Origin: Lewinella cohaerens DSM 23179
Lineage (GTDB): Bacteria > Bacteroidota > Bacteroidia > Chitinophagales > Saprospiraceae
Direction: 5' to 3'
DNA length: 38,350 nucleotides
Assembly (NCBI RefSeq): GCF_000379805.1
Contig: NZ_KB903541.1
Coordinates: 144,267-182,616 of the forward strand
Shown: positions 7,961 to 16,672 of the stretch, in pieces
Numbering within the stretch: position 1 is the first letter of the stretch
Layout of the letters: every line of letters begins with the position of its first letter
Made by a program: the position numbers and the translations under genes
The notes under the pieces: model-generated
What the model saw: only the letters and a program-made list of their open reading frames with translations
Database searches by the model: none
What the model was told of the DNA's origin: nothing

Positions 7961-8176
7961 TTTTATCTTTATGACAATATACAAAAGGTATACCCGTTAA
8001 GGAAGGGTAACTTGCGAAAACAATCATCAACTTTTTTTTCGTAAAAAGAAATACTGTTTACTGCTTGCTCCATCATCATCTACTTTTTAGCAAGCGTAAA
8101 AAATCAGTTTAAGATTAATAACTGGGGTTTAGTTTTCTATTTTGAAAGTGCAGTTTACTGCACTTTCTTTTTTTTT
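7961..8176 (+). ncRNA. Putative small RNA ending in an orphan terminator
   Basis: No gene on the plus strand precedes the strong plus-strand terminator at 8144-8176; the flanking genes both run on the minus strand. Something on the plus strand must end here. The region has no convincing reading frame. It does contain a second hairpin, GCTTGCT 8063-8069 with AGCAAGC 8089-8095, enclosing a 19-nt pyrimidine-rich loop (CCATCATCATCTACTTTTT) that could act as an antisense or protein-binding site. The 5' end is a guess from a promoter-like TATCTTTA near 7961. Size would be about 150-215 nt. Confidence 0.35.
8144..8176 (+). terminator. Strong rho-independent terminator, orphan
   Basis: A perfect stem GAAAGTGCAG (8144-8153) with CTGCACTTTC (8158-8167) and a TTTA loop is followed by nine T residues (8168-8176). 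The T-run is only on the plus strand side, so it ends a plus-strand transcript. On the minus strand the hairpin is followed by AAAATAG. Confidence 0.8.
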
Positions 8177-8220
8177 ATCCCATTCAAAGGCTATTTCATT
8201 AGTAAGCCCTGTCTAAGAGC

Positions 8221-9822
8221 TTATTGTCTAAGTAATTTCCCAGTAATAGGTAATTGATCAGGAATTTGTGATTGGTAATAGTACAAGCCAGGTAAGAAGT
8301 TGTCTATCGGTAATGCCCACTTTCCATCTGTCATTATCTCGGAATAGTGCGTAAGCATTTTGCCGGTTGAACTGAAAAGGGATAATGTAAATGCTCCCGT
8401 ATAAGGATGATCTAATTTTAGCCATGCCTGCTGCTGGGCGGGTTGAGGGACGATCTGTGCTTTTGTAGGTACAGTATTAGAGGTGTGTTCGCGATTAGTA
8501 GAGGTTAGTGTTCTATCTAGGTCACGAGATTCGTTTGTTAGGTAAATATTTTCATCAAAGAAGAAGAAACTCGAATCAATTGCTGCGCCACAGAAATTGC
8601 TAGCGATGATTTCGAGGCGGTAACAGTTGCCGTCTACCTCTTCAGGGTTATCTCGAAAATAGCCTTGGACACCGTTAATTTCTAAGCTATTAAAATTATA
8701 AAAGGCATTAGGGCTAGTGGGAAATTGGTAACTCGATTCTTCGAGCAATGGAGCCTCCATATCCTCTCCAGTGATGCAGTCTATCTGCTGGATAGTGACT
8801 CGAATAGAATCAATGTCGCCATTGGTACTTAAAATACCAAACGCTCCGCCTTGGTTACCTAGCGCACTGGCATTTTCTACTTCTGTTACTTCCTCATAAA
8901 CGGAAATACTGCCACTGGCTAGTCTCAATTGAATCGATGATGTTGTAGGAGCGCCAGTAACTCTAAAATAGCCCACTTCGCTCACTTGTCTTCCACAAAC
9001 GGATTCTTCTAGGATAATACGAACTCGAAAGAGTCCTCCCAAATATTCCGCAAATAGATTGCAATCGATTGGATCAGCTATACAGTTGAGATCAATAAAT
9101 TGACCACTAGTCACCGTGAGTGTGGTAGAAAAATCCAAATAATCACTCCCGTAAATCGGTGCGCCATAATTAGGGTTAATACTAACGATTTCCAAAAAGG
9201 CATTATCGTATTCTCCACTTGCAGTGAAACTCAGCACAATAGGTTCACAATCAAAAAAGGTCTCGAATTGATCTACTTGTGGCGGGAAATTAAGGCTAAG
9301 GTCGTTCGGAAGAGATTGAGCAGCGGCAAATACCTGGAAATAACCTTCCTGCCAAGGTATACTAACACAATCGTCTCCTGCCAGAGAGATCGATATTTGA
9401 AACGTTTGTCCTAGGTAAGGTTCAAATAGCCTGCATTCCACAAAGTCTGTCAAGCATTTTAGGCTTATTTCACCTTCACCAGTTGGATGAATAATTTGAA
9501 AATCGAGATAAGAAGGACCGTAAATAGGGATACCAGTCAGAGGGTCAACGGTTGTTAAAGAGAATTCTAGGTAACTACAGCCCGGCATTTCTGTAAAAGC
9601 GAGAGAAAGTGGATCACAGGATTTAAAAATGGGAGCTAATTCTACTTGGTCTGAGAGTATTATTCCGTCAAGGCTCAGCCCTGTTAATAAAGCGAAGTTT
9701 TCTTTTTTTGCAATCGTCGCACCATGCAGACTCAAGGGGCTAAAAACGATCATGAATATAGATAGAGCGATCAATGGAAACCGGCGTATTGCTTGGGTAG
9801 AAAAAGAGCAGAGAGTAGTCAT
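8221..9822 (-). CDS. Secreted T9SS cargo protein with two internal repeats
   Basis: The 533-residue protein starts with a signal peptide (RRFPLIALSIFMIVFSPLSL, then HGA, cleavage near 35). Its C-terminal tail of about 75 residues fits the type IX secretion type-A sorting domain: a beta-rich region with FSSTGKMLTHYS, LPGLYYYQ and the basic end GKLLRQ. Between them are two related Cys-containing units of about 100 residues, at about 45-165 and 180-290. The first carries IPIYGPSYLDFQ, KCLTDFVECRLFEPYLGQ and EGYFQV. The second carries APIYGSDYLDFS, NCIADPIDCNLFAEYLGG and VGYFRV. A third non-repeated domain follows (about 300-420, with Cys at QIDCITGED and ASNFCGAA). I do not recognise the repeat family. 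It is probably surface-anchored or released; binding target unknown. No clear promoter box was found in the divergent region. Confidence 0.88.
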   Translation of the reverse strand: MTTLCSFSTQAIRRFPLIALSIFMIVFSPLSLHGATIAKKENFALLTGLSLDGIILSDQVELAPIFKSCDPLSLAFTEMPGCSYLEFSLTTVDPLTGIPIYGPSYLDFQIIHPTGEGEISLKCLTDFVECRLFEPYLGQTFQISISLAGDDCVSIPWQEGYFQVFAAAQSLPNDLSLNFPPQVDQFETFFDCEPIVLSFTASGEYDNAFLEIVSINPNYGAPIYGSDYLDFSTTLTVTSGQFIDLNCIADPIDCNLFAEYLGGLFRVRIILEESVCGRQVSEVGYFRVTGAPTTSSIQLRLASGSISVYEEVTEVENASALGNQGGAFGILSTNGDIDSIRVTIQQIDCITGEDMEAPLLEESSYQFPTSPNAFYNFNSLEINGVQGYFRDNPEEVDGNCYRLEIIASNFCGAAIDSSFFFFDENIYLTNESRDLDRTLTSTNREHTSNTVPTKAQIVPQPAQQQAWLKLDHPYTGAFTLSLFSSTGKMLTHYSEIMTDGKWALPIDNFLPGLYYYQSQIPDQLPITGKLLRQ

Positions 9823-9966
9823 GAATTTGAGTTTAAAGTGTAGTGATACTAGTCATTTTTTTTAACGGATTGTATGCTTATCCTGTATGGATTGTTCAGT
9901 TTTAACATTCAACAAAACAGGCTATAAAGTCTATTTTCCTATCTTGGCCAATCAAATAATTCTATC

Positions 9967-11079
9967 ATGGTTGTACGCCCTTTTGCTGCTACTTTTTCCC
10001 GCCCTGAGCAAATTCCCGATCTAGCTGCCTTTCTGGCCTCCGTTAAGGAAGATTTTAAAGTGTTTTACGAGAAAGAGTATTTTTCAGCTCCTCAGCCAGC
10101 AGCCATGTATATCTATCAAGTTAAGGCAAATGGTCAGGAACGCACAGGCTTGATTGCCGCGGTTTCTATCCAGGATTACCTCGAAGAGCGGGTTCGACGA
10201 CATGAGCATACACTGGTAGCTAAAGAGGTAAGGCAAGCGGAGCTTTTACATCAACGAGGGGCGGTTGTTAAGCCGGTATTGTTAGCGCATCGGCACCACC
10301 AGGCACTGGCTGATCTTTTGGCGGCACACGCTCAGATTCATGCACCATTTCAGGAGTTACATTTAGCCGATCCCGAGGAAACACACCGTTTTTGGGCGAT
10401 CACTGAACCCCAGGAGATAGAACAAATACAGTACTACTTCGGTCGGTATATTCTTAATACTTATATCGCAGATGGTCACCACCGATTTAGTGCCATCGCG
10501 CGTTTGTATCAGCAGCGGGAAGAGCACCACGAACCCAATCCTTTTGGCTACCTCATGTGTGCGCTTTTCCCAAGTACTTCACTAGAAATCCATAATTTCA
10601 ATCGGGTAGTAAAAAACACCAACCCCGATTTGAGTTGGTTGGCCCTGATGGCCCGTATCTCTCAATTTGCGGATGTCGAACCCCTTTCAGTAGCCCGTCA
10701 GCCCAAAGGGCAGCATGAACTTACAATGTTCATTCAAGAAGAGTGGTTTCTTCTCCGTTGGCGGCCGGAGACGCTAAAGAAAAATATTGATGCTGGCCTA
10801 CCAACGCTCGACGTCTCCATGTTGAATTATTACCTCCTGCAAAAAGTCCTTGGTTTAGAAGACATTCGCAACGATAAACGTATCAAATACGTCGACGGCC
10901 CTGCTGGTCTGACAGCCCTGGTAGCGGCTTGTGAAAATCGCCCTGCGGTCGCTTTTTGTCTGCACCCACTCAGTTGGGAGGCCTTCTTCCGCGTAATTGA
11001 TCATGGCCTGGTCTTGCCCCCAAAAAGCACCTGGTTTGAACCACGTATGCGCAATGGTGTGGTGGTGCAGATGGTGTGA
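9967..11079 (+). CDS. DUF1015 family protein
   Basis: The 370-residue soluble protein matches the DUF1015 family: MVVRPFAATF at the start, the segment YLEERVRRHEHTLVAKEVRQ (about 72-91), and the conserved YIADGHHRFSAIARLY (about 169-184). Family members are often called conserved hypothetical proteins or HTH-domain-like; their biochemical role is not established, and the conserved His/Arg residues suggest an enzymatic pocket. In many genomes the family neighbours serine or aminoacid metabolism genes, but here it is alone, so context gives no help. It is convergent with the metallophosphoesterase-barrel gene, with a shared hairpin between them. Confidence 0.88.
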   Translation: MVVRPFAATFSRPEQIPDLAAFLASVKEDFKVFYEKEYFSAPQPAAMYIYQVKANGQERTGLIAAVSIQDYLEERVRRHEHTLVAKEVRQAELLHQRGAVVKPVLLAHRHHQALADLLAAHAQIHAPFQELHLADPEETHRFWAITEPQEIEQIQYYFGRYILNTYIADGHHRFSAIARLYQQREEHHEPNPFGYLMCALFPSTSLEIHNFNRVVKNTNPDLSWLALMARISQFADVEPLSVARQPKGQHELTMFIQEEWFLLRWRPETLKKNIDAGLPTLDVSMLNYYLLQKVLGLEDIRNDKRIKYVDGPAGLTALVAACENRPAVAFCLHPLSWEAFFRVIDHGLVLPPKSTWFEPRMRNGVVVQMV

Positions 11080-11101
11080 GTGGTTGCTGAAATAGAAAAA
11101 T

Positions 11102-11153
11102 GAACCACCAAAGGCACCTAAGATATCCTCCACTTAAGCACCTTGGGTGGTTC
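11102..11153. terminator. Convergent-gene hairpin of a dispersed repeat type
   Basis: GAACCACC (11102-11109) pairs with GGTGGTTC (11146-11153), with partly paired inner arms AAGG...TAAG and CTTA...CCTT. It lies between two convergent genes and probably ends both transcripts. A close relative sits at 22621-22681, so the hairpin belongs to a dispersed AACCAC...AAGGCACCTAAG repeat type. There is no long T-run. Confidence 0.5.
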
Positions 11154-11162
11154 AAAAGCCCA

Positions 11163-14100
11163 TTAAAAATTCGTCCCCAAGTTAAGATCAATAATGCCCG
11201 ATTCTTCCTCTGAAAATCCGAAGAGAACAGATAAGGTGTATGACCTGGAGAGCGGGATAATATAGAGACCTCCACCATACGCTTGTTTGAAATCAGGCTT
11301 GGGCGTTTCGTCCATCGTCACGTAGCCATTGTCATAAAAAGCTCTTATTCCGATAACTACTGGTAGGAAAGCATTGCGCCATAGCGCCACCGGACAGCGC
11401 AACTCGGTATTGTAATAGAAATAGCCATCGCCTGTAAATCGGTTGCGTCGGAACCCTCGTAGCCCCTCTTGTTGGCCAATGCTGGGGAGTTTGTAAAAAG
11501 GTACTTTGCCTTGGCTTTCTGCCCAACCAATGCGGGCAGCTAAAGTAATTGGAAAGCGGCGCGTACTCAGAAAAAATTCTCCGGCAGCACTGGTGATCCC
11601 AAATTCAGCTTCCGTGCCTTTGGCCCATTCCTGACCAGCCATTAATCGCATCCCTTTAGAGGGAAATACTTGATGGTCTCGCAAGTCAATGGTGAGGTTT
11701 GGGCGAAGATAAAACCAGCTCAAATCTCCGGTGCCATAAAAAGGAGTTACTGTATCAAGGATGGTATTCTGTGTCTCAACGGTTTCGTTGTTTTCGTAGC
11801 CCATTTGCAGGGTAAATTCACTCTGGCGGCGAAATTTTCGGCGAAGTGTACTACTGAAGTCTACCCTCCGCAGCCGTATCTGGTTGAAACCATCGCGAAA
11901 AGCATCGTCGTCTTTTGTACTGTTGTTGCCCAGGCCAAAGAAGAAGTTGTAAAAAGAAGGGCGTTCAACATTTGCTTCAGCTAGCACATCCCACTTATGC
12001 AATACGTGGTGCCAGTCGGCTGCGTATTGCAAACTAATATTACTTAGTGTACTTACGGCTCCACGGATGCTGTGTTTACTACTGTAATCACGACGGGTAA
12101 AACTCCTTTGCGTAAAAGTGATTCCTGTTCCTAATGTTACGCCCGAGAAAGAGTTAAACGTAAGGTTAGCCAATGGTAGGTAGCTGTTGTATTCATAGGC
12201 GTCACGCTGATAAAAATAGAGTTCGTCTCGCCAGTTTTTTACTTGCTTGCTTCCTTTGTTCAAGATGATCTTCGCATCCGGGTCATTCTCGTAAACCAAG
12301 ATGCTTGTGTTGCTTCCGTTATCACCACTGTCAATGATATCATCTTTGCCGGGGCCGCCAATAATACGGACGGTAATTGCTCTGGAGCTAGAGCCTGTTA
12401 TTTCAAAAGTATCATCATCACCCAGGCCATAGATGCGTATTTCTTTGGTTTCAGAAGGCCAGAACAAGCGATCGTAAAGAACGCGCCCTCGCTGGTCTCC
12501 CTTGGGGTCAGTCACGGTCACGCGGGTGTTGGCATTGGGCAGACGAGTGATGAGGAAATGTTCTTCTTTGTTGGTACCGACAACGTCTACTACCTTGGCA
12601 TGGAGTTCATAATAGGTATTCGCATATTCTTCGAGGTCTTGGATACGCTGATCAAGTTTGTTGGCAATCGTATTCCCCGAAAAGGCAAGGGTTTCCTCAG
12701 GTAGGGTTTGAATGGCCGCTTGTATTTGTTGTGGACCAATATGCTGTTGTAGAAAGCTCACCTCCTTCAGGAAGTCTTCTCTACTCAGCGGACTGAGTAA
12801 CAGTCGATCCATGTGTCGAGCTTGGTAAGTGAGAGATCGCACATCCTGAATTTTATAATCAAAATGCTCAAGATTAGGCACTGCCCAGCGGCGGCTGGCT
12901 AACCAGGGAATAAAACCATCTAGCTGGGAAAAGGCATGGTCGCGATCCCGAGGGATAGGACGCACGAGTAGCTGGTCTTTGTCTTGCTTGAAGACGGCCC
13001 ATTTCCAGTTGTCTTCATGCTTGCTCCAGTCGCCGATGAAAATGTCAAAAAGGCGGGCACGGGCAAATTCATGATGGTCTATTTTTAAGTCTTGATCGTC
13101 GTAGCGTTTATCAAAGAGTTCGAAACTTTTATAGATTTTGTCGGCTCCAAACGTTCCTGTCCGATTCGATTTTGCATTTTGGGGACGTTCTTCCAACATA
13201 CCAAGCATATTACCGTAGTCCCCTCTGAATCTACCCAAGCGGGGAATGTTTCCTAGCACATAAAGCTTTGGAGAAGCATGTAGAATATCTACTTCGTTAA
13301 GTAAAGCAGCTACAGGTAAAGCACCATAAGGATGCTGGGTACTGGTCTGATCTCTGGTAATATCGGCGATGATTGTATTCCGCAGTTCCAGACTCAAGGC
13401 ACCAGCAGGGTCTTTGTCTACCGACCGGAAGACAAAGCGTTCTCCAGTGGCAGTTTCCAGTTTTAGGGATTTTGTTTGCCGCCCACCGCCGCGTTTGGTT
13501 GGCCACAGTCCACCTTTTATAGTATCGAGGTCAAGTACGGGTACTACTACAGGGACCAGCCAGGTTGCCCGATAGTGATCTCCTAAGAAGAAGCGCTTGG
13601 TTTTACCTGCTCCATAGCGAGTTCCTGCTGCCGTAATAATAGTAGCAGGTAAGATCGGCTTGATCAAGGCCAGCGAGTCTACTTCTTTGAAACAAGGCTG
13701 ATAATTGGGATTGGCCGGAACATTGGAACCTGTGACAGGATTGCAGGCCTGATCAAATAGCATAAGGTCTTTCGACAAAATGATACCATCTTGTAGTACC
13801 TCATAGAATTGATAACTGGCCTGGCCGTTAGCGTCAAAAGTTAACACAGTGAACCCGGGAAGCGTACTGGTGAAAATAGCTGGCTTGTGTTTCGCTACCC
13901 ATCGTCCTTTACTGGGGGCGCCACTATTGATAATATAGTTGCCTCTGTAGTCGATTAGTTGTTGATTGGGCTCATGCCCACCAAGGAAGAAAATACCTTG
14001 ATTTTGGGAGGCAATGTCCTTCATTTCGTCCAGAAATGGCTCGTAGTATTGATTATGGATATCCTTTGGGCCACCAATATTCTGTCGATAAGCAATTTTG

Positions 14101-14789
14101 AAACTACCTAAGATGGGCGTAGAGAAATGGTCGCTGATAGGGAATTCGCCGCCATATCTTCCTTGTGATTGTAATGGGAAATGCCCGGCAATGATGATGT
14201 TTTTATCCAGGTTTTCTTCTACTGCATCATGGATTTCCTCCATGACAATAGAGGGCTCTGAATAGTCGCAAACGGCATCAGAGGGGGTAGGTTTACGATG
14301 AGGGTGGTTCCACCACTGTGTATTAAGGGTAATGAGTAGGGTAGAGGGGGAAAGCTTTTCTACATCAGGCCCAGGGCAGCCCTGATCAAGGGTCCAGAGG
14401 AGGTTATCAATGTCCTGGTCTTCTATATATTTTTCCAAGGCTTTTACACATTCCCAACCCACCTTGCCAGAGGAGGCCCAATCCCTATCGCCTGGAAGAA
14501 GGTAACTTTTTACTCGAGGATTGGCTTTGACAACATCAAGCAGCAATTGCAGATGTGAAAAATCGTGTTCTTTATGTTGGTCATGGCATTTGTGATCCGT
14601 GAGGTCTCCATTGATAATCAAAGTTGTTTGTTCATCCGCTGAAGCAAGAAACCCTTGTAGTGCTTCAAAAAAAACAGGATCAGCATCGGCGGTATTTCCA
14701 ACAGTGACGACTTGGGTCTGGCTATAAATTAATGGACAACCAAGTATATTTAGGGTCAAAAAAACGGAGAACTGGAGTACGTATTTCAT
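11163..14789 (-). CDS. Metallophosphoesterase-like domain fused to outer-membrane beta-barrel
   Basis: About 1208 residues. A signal peptide (MKYVLQFSVFLTLNILGCPL...YSQ, start at 14789; ATG 14804 would add five residues) leads into a calcineurin-like region (about 30-335). Recognisable motifs are INGDLTDHK, LLPGDRDWA, NTQWWNH, IIAGHFPLQSQGR and FLGGHEPNQQL. Compared with active family members, the GNHDW motif reads GDRDW, the first Asp motif reads GNTADAD, and the last GHxH reads GHEPN, so metal binding may be impaired. The middle (about 400-850) is a family-typical domain of unknown role. The last roughly 350 residues look like a BamA/Omp85-type surface-antigen barrel: LRPNLTIDLRDHQVFPSKGM, SIGQQEGLRGFRRNRFTGDG and a terminal Phe. 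Active relatives in Bacteroidota are periplasmic/outer-membrane phosphatases. This one could be enzymatic with altered metal ligands, or a structural or transport protein. Confidence 0.88.
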   Translation of the reverse strand: MKYVLQFSVFLTLNILGCPLIYSQTQVVTVGNTADADPVFFEALQGFLASADEQTTLIINGDLTDHKCHDQHKEHDFSHLQLLLDVVKANPRVKSYLLPGDRDWASSGKVGWECVKALEKYIEDQDIDNLLWTLDQGCPGPDVEKLSPSTLLITLNTQWWNHPHRKPTPSDAVCDYSEPSIVMEEIHDAVEENLDKNIIIAGHFPLQSQGRYGGEFPISDHFSTPILGSFKIAYRQNIGGPKDIHNQYYEPFLDEMKDIASQNQGIFFLGGHEPNQQLIDYRGNYIINSGAPSKGRWVAKHKPAIFTSTLPGFTVLTFDANGQASYQFYEVLQDGIILSKDLMLFDQACNPVTGSNVPANPNYQPCFKEVDSLALIKPILPATIITAAGTRYGAGKTKRFFLGDHYRATWLVPVVVPVLDLDTIKGGLWPTKRGGGRQTKSLKLETATGERFVFRSVDKDPAGALSLELRNTIIADITRDQTSTQHPYGALPVAALLNEVDILHASPKLYVLGNIPRLGRFRGDYGNMLGMLEERPQNAKSNRTGTFGADKIYKSFELFDKRYDDQDLKIDHHEFARARLFDIFIGDWSKHEDNWKWAVFKQDKDQLLVRPIPRDRDHAFSQLDGFIPWLASRRWAVPNLEHFDYKIQDVRSLTYQARHMDRLLLSPLSREDFLKEVSFLQQHIGPQQIQAAIQTLPEETLAFSGNTIANKLDQRIQDLEEYANTYYELHAKVVDVVGTNKEEHFLITRLPNANTRVTVTDPKGDQRGRVLYDRLFWPSETKEIRIYGLGDDDTFEITGSSSRAITVRIIGGPGKDDIIDSGDNGSNTSILVYENDPDAKIILNKGSKQVKNWRDELYFYQRDAYEYNSYLPLANLTFNSFSGVTLGTGITFTQRSFTRRDYSSKHSIRGAVSTLSNISLQYAADWHHVLHKWDVLAEANVERPSFYNFFFGLGNNSTKDDDAFRDGFNQIRLRRVDFSSTLRRKFRRQSEFTLQMGYENNETVETQNTILDTVTPFYGTGDLSWFYLRPNLTIDLRDHQVFPSKGMRLMAGQEWAKGTEAEFGITSAAGEFFLSTRRFPITLAARIGWAESQGKVPFYKLPSIGQQEGLRGFRRNRFTGDGYFYYNTELRCPVALWRNAFLPVVIGIRAFYDNGYVTMDETPKPDFKQAYGGGLYIIPLSRSYTLSVLFGFSEEESGIIDLNLGTNF

Positions 14790-14819
14790 AAATAACTTGG
14801 TCAAGTTTGAGGGACTAAG

Positions 14820-14894
14820 CTACTAAACCTACTAGATTTAGTAGAAACTGTCTAAGTTTTTTTTGCTGTAAATGAGCGAGAAAATTTTAGACAG
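14820..14894. repeat. Inverted repeats upstream of the metallophosphoesterase-barrel gene
   Basis: CTACTAAA (14820-14827) pairs with TTTAGTAG (14837-14844), and CTGTCTAA (14849-14856) with TTAGACAG (14887-14894). They lie 30-105 nt upstream of the minus-strand start at 14789 and could be leader hairpins or an operator. An eight-T tract (14857-14864) lies between, not directly behind a stem, so I do not call a terminator. Nothing else was recognised between 14895 and 15012. Confidence 0.35.
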
Positions 14895-15012
14895 CTTCAA
14901 CATAGAAATCTTCCATGTTAGCTAAATGTTTGCTAAGTAAGTCAACCACCTTTTATTTGTCGTGATCTTTAACAAATCCCAAGCGTTACCTTTATATAAA
15001 AGGAATAACACT

Positions 15013-15020
15013 TACCTTTG
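15013..15020 (+). promoter_or_regulatory. -7 box upstream of the thiolase gene
   Basis: TACCTTTG matches TAnnTTTG exactly. A TTTA at 14991-14994 is in the -33 position (18-nt spacer) but imperfect. Transcription would begin near 15027, right at the leader hairpin 15030-15070. Confidence 0.45.
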
Positions 15021-15029
15021 CAGCCCCTT

Positions 15030-15070
15030 AGAGCTTGTTTTGCAGTAGGAACAAGTCCCAAACAAGCTCT
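15030..15070 (+). promoter_or_regulatory. 5'-terminal leader hairpin of thiolase mRNA
   Basis: AGAGCTTGTTT (15030-15040) and AAACAAGCTCT (15060-15070) are perfect 11-bp arms with a 19-nt loop. It would sit at the very 5' end of the thiolase transcript, as 5' stability hairpins do. The loop contains a second partial copy (AACAAGTCCC) of the arm. Confidence 0.45.
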
Positions 15071-15097
15071 TAACCATTCAACCAAATTTTTATTAAG

Positions 15098-16276
15098 ATG
15101 CAAGAAGTATATATCGTATCGGCACTCCGCACACCACTAGGAAGTTTCGGTGGGGTCCTTTCAAGTTTATCCGCTATAGAGTTGGGGTCTACAGCCATTA
15201 AAGGCGCTTTAGAAGCAGCTGGCCTGACGCCAGAGCAAGTAGAAGAAGTATATTTTGGCAATGTTTGTTCGGCAAACTTGGGCCAGGCTCCTGCTCGCCA
15301 AGCAGCATTGAAGGCTGGTATTCCAATGAATGTACCCTGCACTACTGTTAATAAGGTCTGTTCTTCAGGAATTAAAACAGTAATGATTGGCGCTCAGGCA
15401 ATCATGTCTGGACAGCAGGATATTATTGTTGCCGGAGGTATGGAAAGCATGTCCAACGTGCCTTATTATGCACCCAATGCCCGCTGGGGTAGCAAATATG
15501 GCGATAGTAGCCTAATCGATGGTTTGGCCAAAGATGGCTTAAAAGATGCTTATGACGGCCAGGCAATGGGCGTTTGTGCAGATGCAACGGCTGCCAAGTT
15601 TGGTATTAGTCGCGAGGCCCAGGATGCTTACACCATTAGTAGTTACGAGCGGGCCGCTAAAGCGACCTCCGAAGGGTGGTTTGCCAAAGAGATCGTACCT
15701 GTCAGCGTACCTCAACGCCGAGGTGATGCTCTTGTGGTTACTGAAGACGAAGAATATAAGCGCGTAAAATTTGAAAAAATCCCTCAGCTGCGCGCAGCTT
15801 TCACTAAAGACGGAACTGTTACCGCAGCCAATGCTTCTACCATTAATGATGGTGCTTCTGCAATTATCCTGGTAAGTAAGCGGAAGATGGAAGAACTGGG
15901 ACTGAAACCAGTTGCTAAAATTGTAGCTTTTGCTGACGCGGCTCAGGAACCTCAGTGGTTCACAACCGCTCCAACACTAGCTGCCCCTAAGGCATTGAAG
16001 CTCGCCGGTATGGAAATGAGTGATGTCGACTTTTTTGAAGTCAACGAAGCCTTTGCCGTTGTAAGCATGGCCTTTGCACAAGAGATGAAGATTGACCGTG
16101 AGAAAATGAATGTGTTTGGTGGATCCGTGGCTATTGGTCACCCACTAGGAGCGTCTGGTGCCAGAATCTTGACTACACTTAACAATGTATTGACTCAAGA
16201 GAAGGGCAGTGTAGGTATGGCCGCTATTTGTAATGGTGGTGGTGGCGCTTCGGCTTTGATTATTGAAAAGGTTTAG
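15098..16276 (+). CDS. Thiolase (acetyl-CoA C-acetyltransferase type)
   Basis: The 392-residue enzyme is a full-length thiolase that condenses two acetyl-CoA to acetoacetyl-CoA or runs the reverse thiolysis. The catalytic set is complete: nucleophile Cys88 in NKVCSSG, His348 in GHPLGASGAR and Cys378 in CNGGGGA, at the same positions as in well-known biosynthetic thiolases. It begins MQEVYIVSALRTPLGSFGG, the normal N-terminus, so the start is secure. The biosynthetic (AtoB/PhaA-like) subtype is favoured by length and the GGMESMS motif, but a role in beta-oxidation or amino-acid breakdown cannot be excluded because no CoA-transferase, HMG-CoA synthase or acyl-CoA dehydrogenase is adjacent. The gene has its own promoter box and leader hairpin. 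Confidence 0.95.
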   Translation: MQEVYIVSALRTPLGSFGGVLSSLSAIELGSTAIKGALEAAGLTPEQVEEVYFGNVCSANLGQAPARQAALKAGIPMNVPCTTVNKVCSSGIKTVMIGAQAIMSGQQDIIVAGGMESMSNVPYYAPNARWGSKYGDSSLIDGLAKDGLKDAYDGQAMGVCADATAAKFGISREAQDAYTISSYERAAKATSEGWFAKEIVPVSVPQRRGDALVVTEDEEYKRVKFEKIPQLRAAFTKDGTVTAANASTINDGASAIILVSKRKMEELGLKPVAKIVAFADAAQEPQWFTTAPTLAAPKALKLAGMEMSDVDFFEVNEAFAVVSMAFAQEMKIDREKMNVFGGSVAIGHPLGASGARILTTLNNVLTQEKGSVGMAAICNGGGGASALIIEKV

Positions 16277-16313
16277 CCCCCTTTTTGATTAAACAAAATC
16301 ACTTTTTATTTTC

Positions 16314-16405
16314 GTGCTGTTCCTAAGTTAACCCGTTTTTAGGAACAGCACAAAAATAAATAGAACGTGACTTAGCAAAAAATAAGATTTGTTTCGTCAC
16401 GCTCT
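16314..16405. repeat. Two hairpins in the thiolase-M23 gap
   Basis: GTGCTGTTCCTA (16314-16325) pairs perfectly with TAGGAACAGCAC (16340-16351); it lies 38 nt past the thiolase stop and is probably the transcript's 3' end, although A-rich rather than T-rich sequence follows. AGAACGTGAC (16362-16371) pairs with GTCACGCTCT (16396-16405) with one mismatch. The rest of the gap up to 16672 holds a promoter box at 16536 and nothing else recognised. Confidence 0.5.
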
Positions 16406-16535
16406 AAAGCCGAACAAAAGTGTAAAAAGGGATGTTTTGAAACTTTTTTGGTGTCAATTGTTTTAAATTTACCATAAAAGTGACATTAGTTTTCCACATT
16501 AGCGTTAAAATTTTAGGAAAATGATGGCTTTATGT

Positions 16536-16543
16536 TACATTTG
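16536..16543 (+). promoter_or_regulatory. -7 box upstream of the M23 peptidase gene
   Basis: TACATTTG matches TAnnTTTG exactly. A T-run near 16511-16514 is at the -33 distance. The leader to the ATG at 16673 would be about 120 nt. Confidence 0.4.
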
Positions 16544-16672
16544 CCCAAGCCACTTGAAAAAACACCCCGATTTGTAACAGGCTAATCCGCTTTAGAGAGC
16601 TTTGAGAAAAATGAATTGTCCCTAAAACCTATTAACTGCGGATAGCTATTTATTGGCTAATGTCAAACACTA

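Noticed and set aside
12243-12704. A 153-codon open frame on the plus strand
   Set aside because: Antisense to the metallophosphoesterase-barrel gene, with no recognisable domain.
14837-14864. Hairpin plus eight-T tract as a terminator
   Set aside because: The T-run starts 12 nt beyond the stem, and no plus-strand gene precedes it.
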